Of a DNA stretch of 25,254 nucleotides, positions 15,152 to 23,040 are shown piece by piece; position 1 is the first letter of the stretch; the number at the start of each line of letters is the position of its first letter. The notes beneath the pieces were generated by a model. It ran no database searches. It worked only from the letters and a program-made list of their open reading frames with translations, and was not told the DNA's origin. Position numbers and translations under genes: made by a program. Source of the DNA: an uncultured Anaerotignum sp. (lineage in GTDB: Bacteria > Bacillota > Clostridia > Lachnospirales > Anaerotignaceae); contig NZ_CAJMDQ010000033.1 of the NCBI RefSeq assembly GCF_905212195.1, positions 1-25,254 of the forward strand. Reading direction: 5' to 3'.

Positions 15152-15181
15152 ATTATATCATAAAATCCCGCGGGATTCCAA
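15152..15181 (-). promoter_or_regulatory. Promoter with a 14-bp palindromic operator candidate
   Basis: On the minus strand: -35 TTGGAA (15181-15176), an 18-base spacer, and extended -10 TGATATAAT (TATAAT at 15157-15152). The perfect palindrome AATCCCGCGGGATT (15164-15177) fills the spacer and touches the -35, where a bound repressor would block polymerase. I see no other copy of the palindrome in the window. Confidence 0.7.
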
Positions 15182-15206
15182 AATTTCCGCCCTGCAAATG
15201 AAAAAA

Positions 15207-15231
15207 GGGAAATGCCCTAAGAACATTTCCC
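15207..15231 (-). terminator. Terminator of the C_GCAxxG_C_C gene
   Basis: Arms GGGAAATG / CATTTCCC with a 9-base loop. The minus-strand product continues CCCTTTTTTC, an ideal T tail, eight bases after the stop codon. Confidence 0.92.
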
Positions 15232-15238
15232 CCATGTT

Positions 15239-15727
15239 TTATACGGTTTTTCCTTCTGCTTCCATGATGTATTTCATGGCGATTTCCGCGCAGTCCCCGA
15301 TCATCTGCATACAGTTTTTCTTCCGTGCTTTCCCTTCGAAATCCCCATGAGGATCGGACAGCTCTTTGCAGATGAGCGTGCCGAATTTTTCTTCCATTTC
15401 GTGTACCATTCTGCCGGAAATATCATAAATTTCGTTCAGTTCCGCAATGCGTTCCGCCATGGACTCTTTTGCCAGAGGGTATTTTCTGCCGACTACAGCA
15501 GAAAGTGCCATAACGCCGCCGGTGATGGCGCCGCAGGTGTTTTTGGTGTGTCCCATACCGCCGCCAAAAACTGTGGCAAGAGCGATGACTTCCGGCGGCA
15601 GGTCAGAGCCGTGAATGTCTAAGAAAGACTGCATGACACATTCTGTGCAGTTCATTCCCTGACGGAAATAGTTTTTCGCCTGATCCCGGGCCTGTTCCGG
15701 CAGTGTCAGTTCTTTTGTTTCTTCCAT
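15239..15727 (-). CDS. C_GCAxxG_C_C family redox protein
   Basis: 162 residues. Conserved cysteines stand in the family order: NCTEC (C27, C30), the signature TCGAITGG (C65) with glycines before it (FGGGMGHTKNTCGAITGG), then C120 (LICKEL) and C139/C146 (KKNCMQMIGDC). The rest is helical. The family is common in anaerobes and is believed to bind a redox cofactor or metal through these cysteines; no reaction is established. The start follows GAGGAG by about 8 bases. It is a single gene ended by a strong terminator, with the neighbouring stalk-protein promoter just beyond. No signal peptide, so cytoplasmic. Confidence 0.9.
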   Translation of the reverse strand: MEETKELTLPEQARDQAKNYFRQGMNCTECVMQSFLDIHGSDLPPEVIALATVFGGGMGHTKNTCGAITGGVMALSAVVGRKYPLAKESMAERIAELNEIYDISGRMVHEMEEKFGTLICKELSDPHGDFEGKARKKNCMQMIGDCAEIAMKYIMEAEGKTV

Positions 15728-15988
15728 AAAACCACTCCTCCTTCATTGTTTCCCGTTTTTTCCTGCTTTCAGTGTAGCATAAAGGATGGAGAGAAAGAAA
15801 GAGGCTTTTTGCCGAATTTTCGAAAGGGGTGTCCAGCTGTCTGATGGACAGAAAAAAACAGTGGCAAAAATGGTACTATATGGTCAATATGTGGTATTTT
15901 TGGGTAACGTGTCAATGGAAAATGGATAATACGTGCAAAAATAATGTAAAAAATCACACTCTTTTAGTATAAAACGAATGTTTTTATA
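15728..15988. other. Intergenic stretch without a gene
   Basis: About 260 bases between divergent genes. It should hold the promoter of the leftward C_GCAxxG gene; TATGCT at about 15777-15782 is a possible but weak -10. The rest is AT-rich and I see no RNA gene, repeat or ORF with a ribosome site. Confidence 0.6.
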
Positions 15989-16034
15989 TTGAAACTTTAT
16001 AGAAATCATGTATAATTTGAATATGACACTATCA
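15989..16034 (+). promoter_or_regulatory. Sigma-A promoter of the second activator with an operator at the start site
   Basis: -35 TTGAAA (15989-15994), a 16-base spacer, -10 TATAAT (16011-16016), predicted start near 16023. TGACACTATCA (16024-16034) begins right there and matches the TGACA-TGTCA motif found before the amidohydrolase operon (one base differs in the second half). A regulator bound here would repress its own gene. Confidence 0.75.
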
Positions 16035-16123
16035 ACCCTTCATGGTTTTGTATGTACAGGAATGTATGTAATCATACATCGGGCTGGCGCAATCATTTTA
16101 GACAACGAAATGGGGAAGATATG

Positions 16124-17503
16124 ATGAGCAGGAAGGATGACTATGAACAGATTTTGGATCACATTTTAGGACTTATGGTTGTTGATCGGTATGGAAATCT
16201 CACTTATATGAATAAGCAGTGTGCAGATTATATCAAAGTGGATCAGAAGACGTCCATTGGAAAACCAGTAGGGGAGGTTTTCCCTGCCACAAAGCTGAAT
16301 GAGGTTTTGCGTGGGAATAAGACCCATAACACAGAATTTTACTTTCATGAAGGCCGCATGAGTGTCAGTCTGCAGGCACAGATCATAGAGGATGGCAAGG
16401 TGGCAGGGGCCTTGGAGTACGACATCATTCAGGATCTGGAAAATCTGGACAGCCTGTTGGGAAAGTATGTCCTTTCCCTGAAAAATGAAGTGGATTTTTA
16501 CAGAGAAAGAGTCAGGCAGCTGAAAAAAGGACGATATTCCATTGAGAACCTCATCGGCAGTTCTCAGGCCATGGAAAATCTGCGCAAACAAATCGTCATG
16601 GCGGCAAATTCCAGCTCTACGGTGCTCATCACTGGGGAAACGGGCACGGGCAAAGAGCTGGTGGCACAGGCCATCCATAATCTCAGCAGCCGCTTTTCCG
16701 GTGAATTTGTGGCAGTGAACGCCTCCAGTCTGCCGGAATCGCTGGCGGAATCGGAACTGTTTGGCTATGAGGAAGGCTCTTTTACAGGGGCAAAAAAAGG
16801 CGGCAAAAAAGGCAAGTTTGAAGTGGCCAACGGCGGCACCCTTTTCATTGATGAAATCAATCAGATGCCCATGACCCTCCAGCCCAAGCTGCTTCGCGCC
16901 CTTCAGGAAAAAAAGATTGACCCGGTGGGCAGCGAAGGGGAGAAATATGTGGATGTGCGCATCATCGCCGCCACCAATAAACCGCTGAAAAGTCTGGTGC
17001 AGCAGGGATTGTTCCGGGAAGACCTGTATTATCGCCTCAATGTCCTTTCCATTGAGATACCGCCCCTGCGGGAGCGTATGTCAGATTTGCCGGAATTGCT
17101 GGAAGAAAAGGTGAAGGAATTCAATAAGATTCTGGGAAAAGATGTACGTTATATCGACCCGGCTGTCATCAAAAAACTGCGGAATTACGCCTTTCCCGGC
17201 AACATTCGGGAATTGTCCAATATGGTGGAAAAAGCCATGCACTTTGCCAGCGGCGATACCCTTTATGAGGATTTTTTCGATGACCTGAATCTGCATATCA
17301 GCCCCACCAACCTGAACCATCTGGGCTCCCTGCCCCGTCCCATTGACGAGGTGAAAAATCAGGCGGAGAAAAAATTCATTGAAGAAGCCCTCATCAAATT
17401 TCAGGGAAATAAAACAAAAACAGCGCAATTTCTGAAAATACCCAGAGCATTGCTTTATCAGAAAATCAAGCGGCTGGGCATCAAAACAGAGCTGTTATTT
17501 TAA
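16124..17503 (+). CDS. PAS-AAA+-Fis sigma-54-dependent transcriptional activator
   Basis: 459 residues from the second of two adjacent ATGs (16121 and 16124); GGGGAA at 16112-16117 fits 16124 best. The frame is open back to 16052 but without a ribosome site. A PAS sensor spans ~5-105 (ILDHILGLMVVDRYGNLTYMN), then a coiled linker. The AAA+ domain has Walker A GETGTGKE (171-178), sigma-54 loop GSFTGA (218-223), Walker B GGTLFIDE (237-244), LYYRLNVLSIEIPPLRER (301-318) and FPGNIREL. The C-terminal Fis-type HTH is FQGNKTKTAQFLKIPRALLYQKIKRLGI. It probably activates the sigma-54 promoter of the amidohydrolase-permease operon downstream in response to a small ligand. The Walker A to R-finger set is complete, so ATPase activity is expected. 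Confidence 0.95.
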   Translation: MSRKDDYEQILDHILGLMVVDRYGNLTYMNKQCADYIKVDQKTSIGKPVGEVFPATKLNEVLRGNKTHNTEFYFHEGRMSVSLQAQIIEDGKVAGALEYDIIQDLENLDSLLGKYVLSLKNEVDFYRERVRQLKKGRYSIENLIGSSQAMENLRKQIVMAANSSSTVLITGETGTGKELVAQAIHNLSSRFSGEFVAVNASSLPESLAESELFGYEEGSFTGAKKGGKKGKFEVANGGTLFIDEINQMPMTLQPKLLRALQEKKIDPVGSEGEKYVDVRIIAATNKPLKSLVQQGLFREDLYYRLNVLSIEIPPLRERMSDLPELLEEKVKEFNKILGKDVRYIDPAVIKKLRNYAFPGNIRELSNMVEKAMHFASGDTLYEDFFDDLNLHISPTNLNHLGSLPRPIDEVKNQAEKKFIEEALIKFQGNKTKTAQFLKIPRALLYQKIKRLGIKTELLF

Positions 17504-17506
17504 ACA

Positions 17507-17536
17507 GACACTGTCAGTTGAAAATGACAGTGTGTC
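17507..17536. promoter_or_regulatory. Paired activator-type sites (GACACTGTCA / TGACAGTGTGTC)
   Basis: ACACTGTCA (17508-17516) and TGACAGTGT (17525-17533) form a 9-bp inverted repeat around an 8-base loop, just after the activator stop codon. Each half is itself close to the dyad TGACA-N-TGTCA. No T-tract follows, and the true terminator is at 17623, so I favour an upstream activator element (about -145 to -170 from the sigma-54 start) over a terminator. Confidence 0.55.
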
Positions 17537-17605
17537 CAAAAGCGTGATTTTTCGGCATAATCCAAAGGGATTTTGGATTGTATTAGAAAAAGTGCAATTC
17601 TATAA

Positions 17606-17617
17606 TGACACCTGTCT
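17606..17617. promoter_or_regulatory. Activator-type site TGACACCTGTCT
   Basis: TGACA and TGTC spaced by two bases, about 62-73 bases before the sigma-54 start site. A third near-copy of the motif seen at 16024 and 17507-17536. Confidence 0.45.
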
Positions 17618-17622
17618 TTGAG

Positions 17623-17653
17623 AAAATCGTTGATTTATCAACGATTTTTTTTT
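17623..17653 (+). terminator. Terminator of the activator gene, abutting the sigma-54 promoter
   Basis: A near-perfect stem AAAATCGTTGAT / ATCAACGATTTT with a very small loop, running into nine Ts. The T-run ends directly in the TTGGCAC element of the next promoter, which isolates the catabolic operon from activator read-through. Confidence 0.9.
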
Positions 17654-17668
17654 GGCACAAAAATTGCT
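17652..17668 (+). promoter_or_regulatory. Sigma-54 (-24/-12) promoter of the amidohydrolase-permease operon
   Basis: TTGGCACAAAAATTGCT has the exact TTGGCAC and TTGCT elements with correct spacing; only the less conserved G after GGCAC is A. The predicted start is near 17679, 43 bases before the ATG at 17722. The adjacent sigma-54 activator gene supports it. Confidence 0.92.
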
Positions 17669-17721
17669 TTTAAATCCATACAAGAAACAGAATCTGTATT
17701 TTGAGAAAGGGTGATATATGG

Positions 17722-19344
17722 ATGAAAGCAAACATGATTATTTTGGGAAACAGTATCTTTGACAGTGTCAGCACAGAACCTTTTGCAGGGTTCATCGCTG
17801 TAAAGGGCAATCGGATCATTGCCGTGGAAAGGGGTGATGATTATGCGTCTTTTGCAGACAGCGACACGAAAATACTGCGGTATGACGACAAAACGATCAT
17901 GGCTGGCTTTCATGACAGTCACGCCCATTTCATCATGGCTGGTCTATTCAACACCTATGTGAATATGCGTCCTGCCCGTTCGGAGGAAGAAGCGGCAAAA
18001 ATGGTGTGGGACAGCCATCCTGCCGATGACGGCAAATGGGTCATTGGATTCGGCTGGTATCACGTTTTCTGGGAAAAAGCGGAATTTCCCACAAAAGCCA
18101 CATTAGACCGCTATTATCCCAATACGCCGGTGTGCCTCATCAATGCGGAAGCCCATGGGGCATGGGTCAATTCAAAGGCAATGGAGATTGCCGGCATCAA
18201 CAAGGATACACCTGAACCCTTCGGCGGAGAGATTTTCCGGGATGCAGACGGGGAACCCACAGGATTTCTGGGAGAAGCGGCGGCAGGCCTTGTGACGAAA
18301 TACGCCTTTGATTTTACGGCGGAAGAAGAAAAGAACATCATCCGGTCTTATATGAAAGGGGCAAAACGCTACGGCATCACTTCTGTTAATGACGTACAGC
18401 CTTATTTCCACGGGAATATGGGCAATCTGGATGTATACCGCGCCATGGATCAGTCGGGAGAACTGACGGTGCGGGTGAATGTGGCGCCGGACTTGCTGGG
18501 GGATCTGGATGAGGTGGAACGGTGGAGAGAGGAATACCGTTCAGACAAAATACGAGTATCTATGCTGAAGCAGTTTTTGGACGGTGTATGCACCACCCAT
18601 ACGGCGCTGGTCATTGACGATTATACAGATATGCCGGGAAACAGGGGCATTTCTCCCAGCGATCTGGAAGCCATCCGCAAAGCAGTGCCGGAAGGACACA
18701 GACGGGGCTTTTCCATCAAACTCCATTCCTGCGGCGACCTTTCTGCCCGTATGGCGCTGGATTTCTATGAAGAAGCCATCAAAATGTACGGGAAAAATCA
18801 GTGCAGACATGCCATTGAGCATATTGAGATGTTAGACCCTGTGGATTTGCCCAGATTTGGAGAGTTGGGCATCATCCCTTCCGTACAGCCCCAGCATATG
18901 GCGCTGACAGAAACTTTTGCGGAAAATCCTTATCCTGTGGTTTTGGGAGAAGAACGGGCATACAGAGGATTTCCCTATAAGAGTCTGTATGACACCGCAG
19001 GTCTGCTGGCATTAGGCAGTGACTGCCCTGTGGTGGATGATAATCCATTTTTGGAAATTTACAGAGGGGTCACCAGAATCCATGACGACGGCGAACCCCA
19101 AGGCGGCTGGAATCCGGCGGAAAAGATTTCCCTTTATGAAGCCCTGCGCAGCTATACATACGGTTCTGCTTATGGAGCAGGCAGAGAAGATGAGCTGGGC
19201 ACATTGGAAGCAGGAAAATTTGCGGACATCATCGTCATTGACAGAGATTTGTTTGCGGTGGATGAATCGGAACTTATCGACGCAAAAGTGGAAGTGACCA
19301 TCATGGATGGCAACATCATTTACGAAAAATCTGCTGCCTGCTGA
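17722..19344 (+). CDS. Amidohydrolase of the YtcJ / amidohydrolase-3 family
   Basis: 540 residues from the ATG at 17722, preceded by GAAAGGG. The TTG 21 bases earlier would overlap this site. The composite beta-sandwich appears at both ends (GFIAVKGNRIIAVERG; GTLEAGKFADIIVIDRD). The TIM-barrel metal ligands are in order: HSHAHF-type FHDSHAHF (H67, H69), the lysine candidate in LKQFLDGV, LHSCGD, RHAIEHIEML and GSDCPVVDDNP. The family hydrolyses amide or formamide bonds of small molecules; known members include N-substituted formamide deformylase, but the substrate here is unknown. First gene of a sigma-54 operon with an APC permease 42 bases downstream, which suggests uptake and hydrolysis of an amide-containing nitrogen or carbon source. 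Confidence 0.92.
   Translation: MKANMIILGNSIFDSVSTEPFAGFIAVKGNRIIAVERGDDYASFADSDTKILRYDDKTIMAGFHDSHAHFIMAGLFNTYVNMRPARSEEEAAKMVWDSHPADDGKWVIGFGWYHVFWEKAEFPTKATLDRYYPNTPVCLINAEAHGAWVNSKAMEIAGINKDTPEPFGGEIFRDADGEPTGFLGEAAAGLVTKYAFDFTAEEEKNIIRSYMKGAKRYGITSVNDVQPYFHGNMGNLDVYRAMDQSGELTVRVNVAPDLLGDLDEVERWREEYRSDKIRVSMLKQFLDGVCTTHTALVIDDYTDMPGNRGISPSDLEAIRKAVPEGHRRGFSIKLHSCGDLSARMALDFYEEAIKMYGKNQCRHAIEHIEMLDPVDLPRFGELGIIPSVQPQHMALTETFAENPYPVVLGEERAYRGFPYKSLYDTAGLLALGSDCPVVDDNPFLEIYRGVTRIHDDGEPQGGWNPAEKISLYEALRSYTYGSAYGAGREDELGTLEAGKFADIIVIDRDLFAVDESELIDAKVEVTIMDGNIIYEKSAAC
17760..17770. promoter_or_regulatory. Perfect TGACA-G-TGTCA dyad inside the amidohydrolase gene
   Basis: An 11-base palindrome about 82 bases after the sigma-54 start. 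It is the most symmetric copy of the motif near this module, but it lies in coding sequence and may be chance. Confidence 0.35.
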
Positions 19345-19386
19345 AAGGGAAAAAGACATAACGAGAAAGAAGAAAGGAGCGTATAA

Positions 19387-20766
19387 GTGCCTATGGAAGA
19401 AAGAACCGGTACAAATCAAAACACAAGCGAACTGAAACGAATTCTGCCTTTGAGCTCACTGGTATTTTACGGCTTGGCTTTTATGATTCCCTTGACATTC
19501 TGCACCACCTATGGTCTGGTGACCAATATGACACACGGTATGGTTTCCCTGACCTATGTCATTAGCACCATCTGTATGAGTTTTACGGCATTCAGTTATG
19601 TGCGCATGACAAAAGCCTATCCCGTGGCAGGGTCGGTCTATACCTTTGTGCATAAATCCATCAATCCTTATCTGGGATTTTTGGCCGGCTGGCTGGTGCT
19701 GATCGGATATATGTTCCTGCCTATGCTGAATTATATTGCGGCAGCCATCTTTCTCAATGCTGCCGTTCCCCAGATTCCCATCTGGTGTTGGATCATTGCG
19801 TTTATCATCATTGTAACGGTGGTAAATCACTTTGGTATCAAAGTAACGGATATTTTCAATAAGACCATCGTTTGGCTGCAAATCATCTTTCTGGCTGCCC
19901 TCATCATTCTGGTCATCAAGTTTGTGCTGGGCGGCGGTGGTGTCGGTACATTTCTGGATGCGGAATCCTTCATCAACATGACAGAACTGAAAAAGGAAGG
20001 CATGGGCTTTACAGTACTCCTCAGTGGCGCATCTTTGCTGGCGCTGTCTTTCCTGGGATTTGACGCCATTTCCACATTGAGTGAAGAAGCCATCAATCCC
20101 GAAAAGAACGTAGGGAAAGCCATCCTCATCACTTGTATTGGCGCAGGTGCGTTTTTCGCAGTCATTACATATATGCTGCAGGTGGCGTGGCCGACAGCGT
20201 GGTTAGAAATTGTGGACGTAGACGGCGGCGCTTATGAAGTCATCAATAAGGTTGCCGGTTCTGTCATGGCGTATTTGTTTACCATTGCCTTTTCCGTAGG
20301 CGCTGTGGCTTCCGCCATTTCTTCCGTGGCTTCCGCTTCCCGTGTATTGTATGGCATGGGTCGTGACCAGATCCTGCCCAAACGGATTTTTGGGTATCTC
20401 CATCCCAAACGGAATACACCGACTTACAGCATCCTTATTATGGCGACCATCAGTCTTTTGGCACTGGTGATTCCTCTGGCAACAGCAACTTCTCTGCTGA
20501 ATTTCGGGGCACTGCTGAGCTTTACACTGGTTAATATGTCTGTAATCGGTCATTACTTTGTCAAAGGCGGCCATAGAAAAGGCTTTGACATTTTCCGTTA
20601 TCTCATTGCACCCATCATCGGGGCCATCTTCACATTCATGATCTGGATCAATCTGGATAAAAACTCCATGATTCTGGGCTTTATATGGTTTGCCGTTGGC
20701 GTGATCTATCTGGCTTTTGCCACAAAGTTCTTCAAAAAGCTTCCGGCGGAAATGAAGTTGGAATAA
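19387..20766 (+). CDS. APC-superfamily amino acid/polyamine permease
   Basis: 459 residues with about 12 hydrophobic spans. APC landmarks include SLVFYGLAFMIPLTFCTTYG in TM1, YPVAGSVYTFVHKSINPYLGFLAGW around TM2-3, the conserved FLGFDAISTLSEEAINPEKNVGKAI in the TM6 region, and SASRVLYGMGRDQILPKRIFGYLHPKRNTPTYS before TM9. It imports an amino acid, amine or related solute by proton or ion symport. A GTG start at 19387 is preferred, because AGGAG (19375-19379) is 7 bases away; the ATG at 19393 would be 13 away. Second gene of the sigma-54 operon, it probably brings in the amidohydrolase substrate or a product. A strong terminator follows. Confidence 0.93.
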   Translation: MPMEERTGTNQNTSELKRILPLSSLVFYGLAFMIPLTFCTTYGLVTNMTHGMVSLTYVISTICMSFTAFSYVRMTKAYPVAGSVYTFVHKSINPYLGFLAGWLVLIGYMFLPMLNYIAAAIFLNAAVPQIPIWCWIIAFIIIVTVVNHFGIKVTDIFNKTIVWLQIIFLAALIILVIKFVLGGGGVGTFLDAESFINMTELKKEGMGFTVLLSGASLLALSFLGFDAISTLSEEAINPEKNVGKAILITCIGAGAFFAVITYMLQVAWPTAWLEIVDVDGGAYEVINKVAGSVMAYLFTIAFSVGAVASAISSVASASRVLYGMGRDQILPKRIFGYLHPKRNTPTYSILIMATISLLALVIPLATATSLLNFGALLSFTLVNMSVIGHYFVKGGHRKGFDIFRYLIAPIIGAIFTFMIWINLDKNSMILGFIWFAVGVIYLAFATKFFKKLPAEMKLE

Positions 20767-20791
20767 TCTGTAAAACAAAGGCGCTTCAGGT

Positions 20792-20865
20792 ACAGAAAAG
20801 AAATTGCCAATCCCCTTTTCTGTCCGTGGAAAGACTGAAAGCATATTGCTTTCAGTCTTTTTTTT
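20792..20865 (+). terminator. Terminator of the amidohydrolase-permease operon
   Basis: The main hairpin is AAGACTGAAAGC / GCTTTCAGTCTT (20831-20842 and 20848-20859) with a 5-base loop and eight Ts. A separate ACAGAAAAG / CTTTTCTGT inverted repeat (20792-20823) stands before it. Confidence 0.93.
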
Positions 20866-20965
20866 CGTTGAAAGAAAAAAAGGCGAGTTTGGAAATTTTG
20901 TGGTATCATAGAGAAATGGAAAAAAAGAAAACGACTGTTTTTTGCGATATGAGGAGGGTTTATCC

Positions 20966-21904
20966 ATGAATCAAACATTAGTCATCGGCTCCGCCGTGGT
21001 GGACGTCATTGTCCGGGTGGAACACCTGCCCAAATGCGGCGAGGATGTCCACGTCAGCAGACAGAGCCGTTCTCTGGGGGGCTGCGCTTATCTGGTCAGC
21101 GACATTCTGCGGCATTTCGGCGCCCCTTACAGCCTTTGTACGGCAGTGGGCGGCGGCATGTACGGGGATTTCGTCTATGAACAGCTGAAAAAACGCGGCG
21201 TGCCCATTTATGTGCGGAAACCGGAGGAAGAAAATGGCTGCTGTTATTGTCTGGTGGAAGATGAAGGGGACGGCGAGCGGAGCTTCATCGTAGACCATGG
21301 CATTGAATATACCTTCCATGAAAGCTATCTGGAAAACATCGATACAGATGCCATTGACAGCGTTTATATCTGCGGTCTGGAAGTCGAGGAATACACCGGC
21401 TGGGAAATCATCCACTATCTGGAAAAACACCCGGAATATACAGTATACTTCGCTCCCGGCCCTCGTATCATGCGGATTCCCACAGACCGTATGGAAAAAC
21501 TTCTGTCCCTTGGGGTGATTTTGCACCTGAATGAAGGGGAAAGCATGGCATTTACGGGAAAAGATACGGTGGAAGAAGCGGCAAAAGAAATCTTCCGCAG
21601 AACAGGCAGCCCTGTGGTCATCACATTAGGAGAAAAAGGCTCTCTGGCTTATGACGGCAAGGAGATTTTCTTTGCTCCTCCTGTGAAAACCTCCGTGGTG
21701 GATACCATTGGCGCAGGGGATTCCCACGCAGGCGCGGTGATTTCCGCTCGTCGATTTGGCTTGACTTGGCAGGAAGCCATTACAGCGGCAAATTATGTAT
21801 CCGCGGCAGTGGTAGCGAAGGAAGGCGGTCAGCTAGAAGATGGGGATTTTGCAAAAGTGCTGGAAAGCCTGCCCAGTGACCTGCGGGAAAAAATCGGAAA
21901 ATAA
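20966..21904 (+). CDS. PfkB-family carbohydrate/nucleoside kinase
   Basis: 312 residues from the ATG at 20966, after GAGGAGGG. The N-terminus NQTLVIGSAVVDVIVRVEHLPKCGEDV and the GG of SLGGCAYLVSDILRHFG (38-39) fit PfkB signature 1. VVDTIGAGDSHAGAVIS (245-261) is signature 2, with D252 as catalytic base; SH replaces the commoner AF/SF. A lid-strand pair and HLNEGES (NxxE) at ~187-193 complete the set. PfkB kinases phosphorylate sugars, ribose or nucleosides with ATP. The substrate cannot be read from the sequence. It is a single-gene unit between two terminators, likely with its own promoter around TATCAT (~20905). Confidence 0.92.
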   Translation: MNQTLVIGSAVVDVIVRVEHLPKCGEDVHVSRQSRSLGGCAYLVSDILRHFGAPYSLCTAVGGGMYGDFVYEQLKKRGVPIYVRKPEEENGCCYCLVEDEGDGERSFIVDHGIEYTFHESYLENIDTDAIDSVYICGLEVEEYTGWEIIHYLEKHPEYTVYFAPGPRIMRIPTDRMEKLLSLGVILHLNEGESMAFTGKDTVEEAAKEIFRRTGSPVVITLGEKGSLAYDGKEIFFAPPVKTSVVDTIGAGDSHAGAVISARRFGLTWQEAITAANYVSAAVVAKEGGQLEDGDFAKVLESLPSDLREKIGK

Positions 21905-21910
21905 AAAAAC

Positions 21911-21945
21911 AACCCTCCTGTTCCTTAGGGGAATGGGAGGGTTTT
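21911..21945. terminator. Bidirectional terminator between the PfkB gene and the DUF4177-like gene
   Basis: AACCCTCC / GGAGGGTT arms (21911-21918, 21936-21943) enclose a second short TTCC/GGAA pairing. TTTTGTGTT follows on the plus strand and a run of seven Ts (from AAAAAAA before the stem) on the minus strand. Confidence 0.88.
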
Positions 21946-21949
21946 GTGT

Positions 21950-22135
21950 TTAGCAGTCTTTTTCAAAAATCAAGTCGATGTCTTTCAGTTTGCCATAATC
22001 ATTCATATTGGTGGGGATGAAGCCCACATAACGCCAGCCCTTTGCGGCGTAATCGTTGATGATTTCCCGATGCTCCTCAGAAGCCGCACCGAACAATTTT
22101 CCAATGTGGACAGATACATATTCGTATTTTTTCAT
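21950..22135 (-). CDS. Small DUF4177-like protein
   Basis: 61 residues from the ATG at 22135, with AAAGGA about 9 bases upstream; the longer open frame runs into the LysR gene and has no start signal. MKKYEYVSVHIGKLFGAASEEHREIINDYAAKGWRYVGFIP with a C-terminal strand ending DLIFEKDC follows the DUF4177 pattern (YEY.. followed by a helix, then GW.. strand). These are short alpha/beta proteins without known function. It lies 14 bases after the LysR stop, so it is probably co-transcribed with it. No signal peptide. Confidence 0.8.
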   Translation of the reverse strand: MKKYEYVSVHIGKLFGAASEEHREIINDYAAKGWRYVGFIPTNMNDYGKLKDIDLIFEKDC

Positions 22136-22149
22136 GGCAAATTTCCTTT

Positions 22150-23040
22150 CTATCCTTTCACAATTTCCTGATGGCAGGCGGCAGCATACTCCCGGCACAG
22201 ATGGCAGAATGCCAGAAAGCTGTCCCCTTGGAATTTATTCTTGTGCCACACCAGTCGGAGGGTGCGGTCCAGTTTGCAGTCTGTCAGTGGAATTTCAAAA
22301 AGCCTGCCTGCGGCAATGGCATCGGCGGCCAAAAGGCGGCTGATGATGGTGACGCCCCGACCAGATTCTGCCGCTTGGAGCAGTGTCTGGGTGTTGCTGC
22401 ATTCCCAGCGGATGTCGCAGGAAATGCCTTTTTCCGCCAAAATACGGTCTGTCATTTCTCGAGTACCACTGCCTTTTTCCCGCATGAGGAGGGGATATGT
22501 CTGGCAGAGGTCAGCAAGGGTCATGGGCGGCGCATCATGGGCGCAAACAGCAGTCAGACTGTCCGCCATGACAGGCAGTACCACCAAATCGGGATGGTGG
22601 ACTTCCCCTTCCACAAAGCCGATGTCCAATGCCCCTTCCGCCAGTCTTTGGACGATGGTGCGGGTATTTTCCACCTGTACGGAAGTGGGGATGTGTTTTT
22701 GTTCCTCCAATTGCCGCAGAATTTCCGGCAGAACACAGGTGCCCACCGTAAGGGTGGCGCCAATGCGGAGAATGGCGTGGTCACTGCTGTGTCGGAGGGT
22801 GTATTCCATTTCGTGAAACAGGGAAAGAAGTTCTCTGGCGTAGATGGTCAGCTGTCTGCCTTCGGGGGTGATGAAAAGCCGCTGGTTCAGCCGTTCAAAA
22901 AGCAGTACGTCATACTCCTCTTCCATTTCCCGTATGGCGCCGCTGACGGTGGGCTGGGAGATGTAAAGCTGTTCGGCGGCTTTGCGCATACTGCCTGTTT
23001 CGGCTACGGCAAGAAAAATTTCCAGATGTCGCAGTGTCAT
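22150..23040 (-). CDS. LysR-family transcriptional regulator (CysL-like context)
   Basis: 296 residues from the ATG at 23040, preceded by AGAGGA at 6 bases; an ATG 18 bases upstream lies before this site. The winged HTH is MTLRHLEIFLAVAETGSMRKAAEQLYISQPTVSGAIREMEEEYDVLLFER. The effector domain (LRIGATLTVGTCVLPEIL.., ALDIGFVEGEV, LLMREKGSGTREMTDRIL, ESGRGVTIISRLL) follows the type 2 periplasmic-binding fold. The GSGTRE loop occurs in CysL/CbbR-like members. It is divergent from a siroheme reductase gene, so control of that gene in response to a sulfur or nitrogen oxyanion metabolite is likely (inference). The divergent region carries ATAGG/CCTAT repeats fit for LysR binding. Confidence 0.93.
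   Translation of the reverse strand: MTLRHLEIFLAVAETGSMRKAAEQLYISQPTVSGAIREMEEEYDVLLFERLNQRLFITPEGRQLTIYARELLSLFHEMEYTLRHSSDHAILRIGATLTVGTCVLPEILRQLEEQKHIPTSVQVENTRTIVQRLAEGALDIGFVEGEVHHPDLVVLPVMADSLTAVCAHDAPPMTLADLCQTYPLLMREKGSGTREMTDRILAEKGISCDIRWECSNTQTLLQAAESGRGVTIISRLLAADAIAAGRLFEIPLTDCKLDRTLRLVWHKNKFQGDSFLAFCHLCREYAAACHQEIVKG

Noticed and set aside
17559..17579. AATCCAAA / TTTGGATT hairpin as a second terminator of the sigma-54 activator
   Set aside because: It is AT-rich with no T-run, and a much stronger terminator follows 44 bases later.
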